DNA of 5,769 nucleotides. Source: Bacteroidales bacterium. GTDB lineage: Bacteria; Bacteroidota; Bacteroidia; Bacteroidales; UBA10428. The notes beneath the pieces were generated by a model that saw only the letters and a list, made by a program, of their open reading frames with translations, made no database searches and was not told where the DNA came from. The position numbers and the translations under genes were made by a program. This document shows, piece after piece, positions 1-5,769 of this stretch. Location: the NCBI GenBank assembly GCA_016935595.1, contig JAFGQQ010000219.1:1-5769 (forward strand). The letters are read 5' to 3'. Position 1 is the stretch's first letter. Every line of letters starts with the position of its first letter.

Positions 1-2570
1 AGTGATTCACTTCCACAACTTTCACATTTTCGGCCTGGTTTGGCTTTTGTACCATTCGGAATATATTTTTTTAAGGCTCGTGCTACTCCGTTTTTCCAGG
101 TATTAATTGTTTCACTGTCTAACCTCAATGAAGACACCAAATTAACAACATCAGGGATAGGCATACCATTACGCAATACTCCTGATATTAATTTGGCATA
201 ATTCCAAAACTCTTTATTGAACATATGATGCAAGCCCCCAATAATATTCTTATATCCATATTTATCTACATATTCAAAATCGTATTGTGAATTTCCTGTT
301 TCTTTATCTTTTATTTTAATTATTCGACCCTTAGTTATTGATTTTGGAATAGGCAGGAATTCTTCATCGGCCATACCAGTAAAAATCTCATAAGGTCTGC
401 CATCTTTTAATCCAACAAATGCCACCCATTTTTCATCTTCATTATTAAACCTTATTATTTCAGCGTCAAGCATTTGAGGCCTCTTTAATTTGATATTCTC
501 AGGTTTTTCGATACCCTCTTCCTTTTTATCTTTTTTCCTATCTTTATTTGCTACCAATACTCCGGACCTTGAACCATCACGATAAACCGTTACGCCTTTA
601 CATCCTGCCTCCCATGCTGTTTGATATAAATGTCCGACAAGTTCCTCAGTGGCATCTTTTGGTAAATTAATGGTTACGCTAATCGAATGGTCGACCCATT
701 TTTGAATTACACCTTGCATTTTTACTTTTGCTATCCAATCCACATCATTTGAGGTGGCTTTATAATATGGCGATTTTTTTACTAATTCTTCAATTTGCTT
801 ATCGTCATAATTTTTAACCTCTTCAAGATCATAGCCGTTTACTTCAAGCCAGGTTTCAAATTTATGATGAAAAACAATGTATTCTTCCCAGGAATCGCCA
901 ACATCATCAACAAATGTTACTTTGGCATCTTTATCATTTGGATTTACCTTCCTTCGTCTTTTATATACAGGTAAAAATACCGGTTCCAAACCCGATGTAG
1001 TTTGTGTCATTAAGCTTGTAGTTCCGGTAGGTGCAATTGTTAAGAGAGCAATATTTCTTCTGCCGTGCTCGACCATCTGATTATAAAGCTCTTCATCTTC
1101 TTTTTTAATTCTTTGAATTAAAGGATTATTTTTTTCCCTGATTGGATTATATATGGTAAATGCACCACGCTCTTTAGCTAAATCAACAGACGAACGGTAA
1201 GCCTCAATTGCTATAGTTTTATGTACTTCTGCCGAAAAATCAATTGCATTTTCACTTCCATAAATCAAACCCATTGCTGCGAGCATATCTCCTTCAGCCG
1301 TAATGCCCACTCCTGTTCTTCTTCCTTCGAGTGTTTTAGTCTTAATATTTTCCCATAATCTTTTCTCTACTCCTTTTACTTCTTCAACTTCAGGATCGGA
1401 ATATATTTTTGTTAATATTTTATCAATTTTTTCAAGTTCAAGATCAATTATATCATCCATTATTCTTTGCGCACAGCCAACATATTCTTTAAAAAGATCG
1501 AAATTGAAGCTTACATTTTCAGTAAAAGGATTATCAACAAAACTAAATAAATTAATTGCCAGTAACCGGCAACTATCATACGGACATAAAGGTATTTCAC
1601 CACAAGGATTTGTCGAAACCGTTCTGTATCCCTGGTCGGCATAACAATCTGCTACTGATTCATTAATTATAGTATCCCAGAACAATATCCCTGGTTCAGC
1701 CGATTTCCATGCATTATATATAATCTTTCTCCACAAATCAAGGGCATTAATTTCCTTTATAAATGTTGGATTCTCAGAATCAACCGGATATTGCTGAATA
1801 TATGGCTTATTATCAATTACTGCCTTCATAAATTCATTATCTATTTTCACCGAAACATTGGCGCCCGTTACCTTTGCCTGTTCCATTTTTGCATCAATAA
1901 ATAACTCGGCATCAGGATGTTTTATTGAGATACTTAACATTAAAGCGCCCCTTCTTCCATCTTGTGCAACTTCCCTTGTTGAGTTAGAATATCTCTCCAT
2001 AAATGGCACAACACCTGTTGATGTTAATGCGCTATTTAACACTGGACTACCTTTTGGTCTTATATGTGATAAATCGTGACCAACTCCACCCCTCCGTTTC
2101 ATTAATTGTACCTGTTCCTGGTCTATTTTCATGATTCCTCCGTATGAATCGGAAGGACCCTCATTTCCTATGACAAAACAATTAGATAGCGAAGCTATCT
2201 GAAAATCATTACCTATACCAGACATAGGACCTCCTTGAGGAACAATGTATTTAAAATCTTTTAAAAGTTCGTAAATTTTATCTTCACTTAAAGGATTAGT
2301 ATATTTTTTCTCAATTCTTGCTATTTCTTTGGCCAGCCTTTTGTGCATATCGTCAGGGGTTAATTCATAAATATTGCCATAGGAGTCCTTTAAAGCGTAT
2401 TTATTAATCCATACCCTGGCTGCTAATTCATCACCTTTGAAATACTTCAGTGATTTCTCAAATGCATCATCAAATGAATATGTTTTTCTTTTCATTTCTT
2501 TATTTTCCGCTTCTACTTGATTTTCAATGTAATTCTTTTTTAAATCAGAGCCAACTTCTTTTACTTCCAT
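1..2570 (-). CDS. nrdJ: Adenosylcobalamin-dependent (class II) ribonucleotide reductase, C-terminus cut by the window edge
   Basis: This enzyme reduces ribonucleotides to deoxyribonucleotides, using a thiyl radical made by homolysis of coenzyme B12; it is cytosolic, oxygen-independent and needs no second radical subunit. My translation gives 856 codons from ATG 2570 to the left edge with no stop. Visible signatures are SNCFVI with Cys131 (first cysteine of the reducible pair), the finger-loop NPCGE with Asn321, Cys323 (thiyl position) and Glu325, the paired Cys334 in DSCRLLAINL, and the phosphate loop APTGTTS at 513-519. There is no N-terminal ATP-cone. A charged linker (about 675-692) leads into a TSCPD-like region (about 697-815, with RPYEIF and ISGVLRNGMP). 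The visible end is Cys849-x-x-Cys852, the start of the usual redox or zinc cysteine tail, so probably only some 15-30 residues are missing. Met27 (ATG at 2492) is an alternative start; neither start has a clear Shine-Dalgarno. The family assignment is very secure. B12 dependence rests on overall resemblance to NrdJ and not on a single residue. Confidence 0.95.
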   Translation of the reverse strand, partial: MEVKEVGSDLKKNYIENQVEAENKEMKRKTYSFDDAFEKSLKYFKGDELAARVWINKYALKDSYGNIYELTPDDMHKRLAKEIARIEKKYTNPLSEDKIYELLKDFKYIVPQGGPMSGIGNDFQIASLSNCFVIGNEGPSDSYGGIMKIDQEQVQLMKRRGGVGHDLSHIRPKGSPVLNSALTSTGVVPFMERYSNSTREVAQDGRRGALMLSISIKHPDAELFIDAKMEQAKVTGANVSVKIDNEFMKAVIDNKPYIQQYPVDSENPTFIKEINALDLWRKIIYNAWKSAEPGILFWDTIINESVADCYADQGYRTVSTNPCGEIPLCPYDSCRLLAINLFSFVDNPFTENVSFNFDLFKEYVGCAQRIMDDIIDLELEKIDKILTKIYSDPEVEEVKGVEKRLWENIKTKTLEGRRTGVGITAEGDMLAAMGLIYGSENAIDFSAEVHKTIAIEAYRSSVDLAKERGAFTIYNPIREKNNPLIQRIKKEDEELYNQMVEHGRRNIALLTIAPTGTTSLMTQTTSGLEPVFLPVYKRRRKVNPNDKDAKVTFVDDVGDSWEEYIVFHHKFETWLEVNGYDLEEVKNYDDKQIEELVKKSPYYKATSNDVDWIAKVKMQGVIQKWVDHSISVTINLPKDATEELVGHLYQTAWEAGCKGVTVYRDGSRSGVLVANKDRKKDKKEEGIEKPENIKLKRPQMLDAEIIRFNNEDEKWVAFVGLKDGRPYEIFTGMADEEFLPIPKSITKGRIIKIKDKETGNSQYDFEYVDKYGYKNIIGGLHHMFNKEFWNYAKLISGVLRNGMPIPDVVNLVSSLRLDSETINTWKNGVARALKKYIPNGTKAKPGRKCESCGSES

Positions 2571-2973
2571 ATTTTCTCTTTTAAGGTGTTGAATACTTGG
2601 AAAATGTGACGCTAAAAATAGCTATAGACACGGAAATCAAATTTAAAAATTGAATCGCCTTTCCACAACACCATTATCTTTGTATTTATTAACATTTGAA
2701 AATAGTTATTAACGAAAAAATATAAAACACTGAAATTCAGAATATTATTTAAATTAATGTACATTTTAAAAATATTACTTATGATATTGCTTTTGTTATC
2801 AGCTAATTAAAAAAATTATTTTAATTTAATTAAAATATAAGTAGTTGAATAACTTAAAATTAATATAAAATTACAAAATATTATTCAAAAATTTATGAGT
2901 TATTTCATGAAGAAATAAAAATATTCTTCGCACAATAAAATATTTGAAATCAATTATTTATAAACAAGAGGTT
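2571..2973. other. AT-rich intergenic region between waaA and nrdJ
   Basis: This 403-bp stretch separates the end of waaA from the start of nrdJ; both genes read leftward. Apart from the nrdJ promoter at its left end it is extremely AT-rich. It contains a plus-strand TATCTTTG motif (2675-2682), a 17-codon hydrophobic mini-ORF (2757-2810, plus), an all-AT inverted repeat of 9 bp with a 3-nt loop (2817-2825 / 2829-2837), an imperfect GAAGAA/TTCTTC hairpin (2909-2914 / 2924-2929), and an 8-bp inverted repeat spanning the waaA stop (2953-2960 / 2980-2987). None of the hairpins is GC-rich with a T-run, so no intrinsic terminator for waaA can be called. No tRNA, structured RNA or conserved gene is recognisable. 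Confidence 0.6.
2638..2668 (-). promoter_or_regulatory. Candidate Bacteroidota-type promoter for nrdJ
   Basis: Read on the minus strand, TAAATTTG (2645-2638) matches the Bacteroidota -7 consensus TAnnTTTG exactly. A TTG lies at 2668-2666 with a 20-nt spacer, which suits the -33 element. The predicted transcription start is near 2631, giving a leader of about 60 nt before ATG 2570. The leader holds a small ATAGCTAT palindrome (2618-2625). I see no cobalamin riboswitch B12 box and no NrdR-box pair. The match is by eye. Confidence 0.5.
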
Positions 2974-4212
2974 TCAGGATAAATAATCGTTAACAATTTG
3001 CAAGATACGTTTAGTGACTCCTTTGTTGCGTATAACGTAGTTTTTGCATATTCTGCCAATCCTGTTAATTTCTTCCTGATTTGTTAATAACCCATTAAGA
3101 TTGTTATAAAACTCATCATAATCATTAATACTGAATGCTCCTCCATTCTCAATTAAACTTATTGCTTCACGAAATTTATTATAATTAGGGCCAAAAATAA
3201 CTGGTAATCCAAAAGCTGCTGCTTCAAGTATATTGTGTAAACCTTTTCCAAAAGCTCCACCAATATATGCTATGTTTCCATACTTATACAAAGAAGATAA
3301 CATTCCAATTCCATCTATAATTAAAACCTTTGCATTTCGAAGATCATTATTTCCTCTTTCGGAATATTTTATTGTATTGAATTTTATTTTTTCACTGATA
3401 TGCTGAATTTGTGAAACTGAAATAACGTGAGGTGCAATTATATATTTAATATCAAATTCCGATTCATTAATAAACTTAATTAATAATTCATCATCAACTG
3501 GCCATGTGCTGCCAGCAATTAAAATTATTTTATTTTGCTTGAATAATTCGATTTCGGGATAATCAATAGCCGATTTGGAATGCAAATAAACACGATCGAA
3601 GCGCGTATCACCTGCAATAGTAACATTTTTAATATCAATTTTCCTTATTAAATTGTACGAATCCATATCTTGTACAAAAAGGAAATTAAATTTTTTTAAA
3701 ATCTTTCTATACCAACCGCCATATCTTTTAAAAAACACTTGATTTTTCCTGAAAATTCCGGAAACTAAAAAAACAGGGATTTTATTCTTATGAAGCTGGT
3801 TAATGAAATTATACCAAAATTCATATTTTATAAAAAAGGCAACTTTTGGATTTATGAGTTTAACAAATTTCCCGGCATTTCTTTTTGTGTCGAGCGGCAA
3901 ATAATAAATATAATCTGCTCCCGCATAATTTTTTCTTATTTCATAACCTGACGGTGAAAAAAATGTAAGTAATAATTTAAAATGCGGATATTTTAACTTG
4001 AATTCTTCTATAATTGGCCTTCCTTGCTCAAATTCCCCTAAAGAAGCACAATGAAACCATGCAATTGAATTTATATTATCTATCTCATTTCTAATTCTTC
4101 TAAATAATCCTTTTCTGCCTTTTACCCATAATCTGGCTTTTTTATCAAATAAAGAACCTGTTAGCGCCATAAAATAAAAAAACCGGAGTCCAATTTCGTA
4201 CAATAAATCCAT
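2974..4212 (-). CDS. waaA: 3-deoxy-D-manno-octulosonic acid (Kdo) transferase
   Basis: WaaA/KdtA transfers Kdo from CMP-Kdo to the lipid A precursor at the cytoplasmic face of the inner membrane, the first core step of LPS synthesis. It is a GT-B fold glycosyltransferase of family GT30. The reading frame is open from TTG 4230, but I place the start at ATG 4212 (412 residues). The resulting N-terminus, MDLLYEIGLRFF, matches family starts, and a promoter-like -7 element overlaps the TTG. Numbered from the TTG codon as residue 1, it shows a hydrophobic membrane-associating segment (about 8-28), WFHCASLGEFEQG with the expected catalytic base Glu66, GDTRFDR (207-213), AGSTWPVDDE (239-248), the HxI-type APHV segment (267), IGGAFGKGLHNILEAAAFGLPVIFGP (323-348) and NKFREA for CMP-Kdo binding. 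Length is normal for the family and no key residue is missing. Whether it adds one or two Kdo residues cannot be read from sequence. It stands alone here, without other LPS genes. Confidence 0.94.
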   Translation of the reverse strand: MDLLYEIGLRFFYFMALTGSLFDKKARLWVKGRKGLFRRIRNEIDNINSIAWFHCASLGEFEQGRPIIEEFKLKYPHFKLLLTFFSPSGYEIRKNYAGADYIYYLPLDTKRNAGKFVKLINPKVAFFIKYEFWYNFINQLHKNKIPVFLVSGIFRKNQVFFKRYGGWYRKILKKFNFLFVQDMDSYNLIRKIDIKNVTIAGDTRFDRVYLHSKSAIDYPEIELFKQNKIILIAGSTWPVDDELLIKFINESEFDIKYIIAPHVISVSQIQHISEKIKFNTIKYSERGNNDLRNAKVLIIDGIGMLSSLYKYGNIAYIGGAFGKGLHNILEAAAFGLPVIFGPNYNKFREAISLIENGGAFSINDYDEFYNNLNGLLTNQEEINRIGRICKNYVIRNKGVTKRILQIVNDYLS

Positions 4213-4235
4213 CGCAATTAATTTGCGCAAATGTA
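4213..4235 (-). promoter_or_regulatory. Candidate waaA -7 element with overlapping dyads
   Basis: On the minus strand TACATTTG (4235-4228) fits the Bacteroidota -7 consensus TAnnTTTG, and would place transcription start only about 9 nt before ATG 4212. No TTG is present at the -33 distance, only AT-rich sequence, so the promoter is incomplete. The same stretch carries a perfect 12-bp palindrome ATTTGCGCAAAT (4221-4232) and a second dyad, CGCAA-N5-TTGCG (4213-4227), sharing half-sites with it. These could be an operator, but no regulator is identified. Confidence 0.3.
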
Positions 4236-4310
4236 ATTTTAAGATTTAAATTTTAATAAAGATATTTTTAATTTATTTTTATAATCTTTATGTTTTGTTT
4301 ATAAAAATGC

Positions 4311-4332
4311 CTAAAACTAACTATTTTAGTTA
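4311..4332 (+). promoter_or_regulatory. Inverted repeat and weak -7-like element upstream of speB
   Basis: Two alternative 6-bp inverted repeats overlap here: CTAAAA/TTTTAG (4311-4316 / 4324-4329) and AACTAA/TTAGTT (4315-4320 / 4326-4331). The right arm coincides with TATTTTAG (4322-4329), a 7-of-8 match to TAnnTTTG. The nearest upstream TTTG (4294-4297) is 24 nt away, longer than the usual spacing. It lies about 30 nt before the speB ATG. It could be a promoter with an operator or a chance AT-rich dyad; the call is weak. Confidence 0.2.
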
Positions 4333-4357
4333 CATAAATTTTATGAAGAAATAATAC

Positions 4358-5209
4358 ATGAATAAAAATACTTTTGGCGATTTTGATCAGAAATTTACTG
4401 ATCCTTTAAATTCAAAGATAGTTATTTTGCCTGTACCTTACGATGCTGCCAGCACCTGGATAAAAGGATCGAAACAAGGTCCCCTGGCCATTTTGGAAGC
4501 ATCATATTATTTAGAATTTTATGATATTGAAACCAAAAGTGAAGTTTATAAAAAAGGAATTTATACGTGTGATCCTATAACTGAGAATTCCAGTCCTGAA
4601 AAAATGATTCATAAGGTTTATGAACAAACTAATTATTGGCTTAATCAAAACAAATTTATAGTAACAATTGGAGGAGATCACTCGGTTAGTATTGGGACAA
4701 TTAAAGCTCATTCTGACAGATATGGAAATTTAACCGTTTTACAATTAGATGCTCATGCCGATTTAAGACAGGAATATTTAGGCAGCAAGTATAGCCATGC
4801 ATGTGTTATGGCTCGTGTTGGAGAATATTGCCCCTTTGTGCAAGTTGGTATCAGAAGTATTGATAGCATGGAAAAAGCCTTTATTAGCGAAAACAGAATA
4901 TTTTATGCCGAAGATATTTATAATAATGAAACCTGGATAAATGACGTAATTAGTCAGTTAGGCAGCAGGGTTTATATTACAATTGACCTGGATGTTTTCG
5001 ATCCGTCAATTATGCCTTCAACCGGGACACCTGAACCAGGTGGGTTAGACTGGTATTTAGTTTTAAAACTGCTTAAAAAGGTTTATATGAAAAAAACCAT
5101 AATTGGCTTTGATGTTGTTGAGTTATGTCCGAATGAAAATAACAAGTCGCCTGATTTCCTGGCTGCTAAGCTAATTTATAAATTATTGAGCTATAAATTT
5201 GAATTATAA
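4358..5209 (+). CDS. speB: Agmatinase-family ureohydrolase
   Basis: The family hydrolyses a guanidino compound to urea plus an amine. For agmatinase this is agmatine to putrescine, a cytosolic polyamine step that uses a binuclear Mn(II) centre. The 283-residue length is typical. All metal ligands are present: His108 in GGDHSVS, Asp131, His133 and Asp135 in DAHADLR, and Asp210 and Asp212 in DLDVFDP. The loop STGTPEPGGLDW (221-232) and the conserved Glu255 in GFDVVELCP favour agmatinase over arginase, and SHACVMARV (146-154) resembles the SHA-type agmatinases of archaea and several bacterial phyla. ATG 4358 is the natural start: the N-terminus reaches the first core strand (IVILPVPYD, 21-29) after a normal short lead. 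An A/G-rich GAAGAAATAA just upstream is at best a weak ribosome site. It reads divergently from waaA (145 bp from ATG 4212) and has no arginine decarboxylase beside it, so agmatine as substrate is likely, not proven; arginase or guanidinobutyrase remain possible. Confidence 0.9.
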   Translation: MNKNTFGDFDQKFTDPLNSKIVILPVPYDAASTWIKGSKQGPLAILEASYYLEFYDIETKSEVYKKGIYTCDPITENSSPEKMIHKVYEQTNYWLNQNKFIVTIGGDHSVSIGTIKAHSDRYGNLTVLQLDAHADLRQEYLGSKYSHACVMARVGEYCPFVQVGIRSIDSMEKAFISENRIFYAEDIYNNETWINDVISQLGSRVYITIDLDVFDPSIMPSTGTPEPGGLDWYLVLKLLKKVYMKKTIIGFDVVELCPNENNKSPDFLAAKLIYKLLSYKFEL

Positions 5210-5264
5210 TTAATAATGCGTTCAGGTGTTATTGTGTTCAAGTTTTAATTTTATTATTTTAAAC

Positions 5265-5750
5265 CTATTGCTTAATAAATTCAACTAATATAAAACCTAT
5301 CCACGTTAATAATAGAAGAATCATAAAAACAATTATGCTCTTTTTATAAAAAGTTGTTTCTTTTTGAAGATTATTTATTTCAATTAACTTTTTAATCTTA
5401 TACAGTACCTTTTCGTGAGCAACTGTATCTTTAACAATATAATCAAATGCGCCATTTTTCATTGCATTAACTGCTATTTCAATGCTCGGCTGCCCAGAAA
5501 GAAATATAAACTCGATATTATTACTAATGTTTTTAATTTGTTTTAACATATTAATCCCATTTATTCCTGGTAAATCATAATCCTGAACAATAATATCAGG
5601 AACGGGAATAAAATTCTCTATGCATTCTTCACCAGTTATAAATCCCTTAACATCAATGATTCCATTAATTTTTAAATGAGAGACAATTAGTTTATTAAAA
5701 GCCGGATCGTCTTCAACAACAAATACAACAGGATAATTTCTTTTATTCAT
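5265..5750 (-). CDS. Receiver-domain response regulator with a C-terminal transmembrane helix
   Basis: This 161-residue protein is one phosphoreceiver domain followed by a membrane anchor, with no DNA-binding or enzymatic output domain. The receiver (about 7-125) has the acidic pocket Glu13/Asp14, phospho-acceptor Asp57 in IIVQDYDLPGING, the switch Ser85 in FLSGQPS, Tyr104, and Lys107 in FDYIVKD, so it should accept phosphate from a histidine kinase. Lys107 is followed by Asp108 where most receivers have proline. A lysine-rich helix (115-137) leads into about 20 hydrophobic residues (138-157, IIVFMILLLL onward) and a very short tail, EFIKQ. Lysines 136-137 before the helix predict that the receiver stays cytoplasmic. 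ATG 5750 is the natural start, placing the first beta strand right after six residues. No kinase is next to it within the window; a partner could lie beyond the right edge. It converges on speB with 55 bp between the stops. The receiver call is firm; its biological role is unknown. Confidence 0.88.
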   Translation of the reverse strand: MNKRNYPVVFVVEDDPAFNKLIVSHLKINGIIDVKGFITGEECIENFIPVPDIIVQDYDLPGINGINMLKQIKNISNNIEFIFLSGQPSIEIAVNAMKNGAFDYIVKDTVAHEKVLYKIKKLIEINNLQKETTFYKKSIIVFMILLLLTWIGFILVEFIKQ

Positions 5751-5769
5751 AAATTTAAACTGTTGAACA

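Noticed and set aside
877..1080. Plus-strand ORF of 67 codons
   Set aside because: It lies wholly inside the well-supported minus-strand nrdJ, across a conserved region including the APTGTTS loop, and resembles no protein I recognise.
1303..1644. Plus-strand ORF of 113 codons
   Set aside because: It is antisense to the nrdJ catalytic region. The serine- and isoleucine-rich composition is what the complement of an AT-rich gene gives.
1858..2079. Plus-strand ORF of 73 codons
   Set aside because: It is a shadow of nrdJ on the opposite strand, with no independent start signal or recognisable domain.
2909..2929. GAAGAA/TTCTTC hairpin as a waaA terminator
   Set aside because: The stem is short with a bulge, has little GC, and is not followed by a T-run on the minus strand.
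4343..4354. ATG-AAG-AAA-TAA mini-ORF directly before the speB start, considered as a leader peptide
   Set aside because: Three codons in A-rich DNA are expected by chance; the same 12 bases also occur at 2907-2918. The stretch is more simply the A/G-rich region upstream of the start codon.
4511..4711. Minus-strand ORF of 66 codons
   Set aside because: It lies inside speB, antisense to the segment that includes the metal-binding GGDHS motif.
5210..5264. Possible bidirectional terminator between speB and the receiver gene, and a spaced direct repeat (gttcaggtgtt / gttcaagtttt)
   Set aside because: The best stem is only about 4 bp of GTTT/AAAC, and the direct repeat is an imperfect 9 of 11 match in low-complexity sequence.

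Overview
This AT-rich window most likely comes from a member of the Bacteroidota, probably an anaerobic or facultative Bacteroidales/Marinilabiliales-like organism. The evidence is the low GC content, the near absence of Shine-Dalgarno sequences, two candidate promoters of the Bacteroidota type (TTG, about 20 nt, TAnnTTTG), a class II ribonucleotide reductase with a long C-terminal region of the style seen in Bacteroidota, and a Kdo transferase, which implies an LPS-bearing outer membrane. The phylum call is an inference from these features, not the result of a search.

Layout from left to right: (1) positions 1-2570, minus strand, hold most of an adenosylcobalamin-dependent ribonucleotide reductase (nrdJ). 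It is open at the left edge, and its last visible residues are a CxxC pair from the expected C-terminal cysteine-rich tail. (2) Positions 2571-2973 are a very AT-rich intergenic region with a good candidate nrdJ promoter. It also holds a weaker plus-strand promoter-like motif that precedes a 17-codon hydrophobic mini-ORF. (3) Positions 2974-4212 (open up to 4230), minus strand, hold waaA/kdtA, the Kdo transferase of lipid A-core assembly. (4) Positions 4213-4357 are a divergent intergenic region with CGCAA/TTGCG half-sites next to the waaA start. (5) Positions 4358-5209, plus strand, hold an agmatinase-family ureohydrolase (speB). (6) Positions 5265-5750, minus strand, hold a small response-regulator receiver protein with a single C-terminal transmembrane helix. 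It converges on speB across 55 bp.

The four genes do not form an obvious pathway. They cover dNTP synthesis, LPS core synthesis, polyamine/arginine metabolism and signalling, each apparently with its own transcription start. This looks like ordinary chromosomal backbone, not a genomic island: I see no mobile element, CRISPR array, tRNA or rRNA. The most unusual item is the tail-anchored receiver-only protein. Nothing in the window supports a claim of a new multi-gene system.
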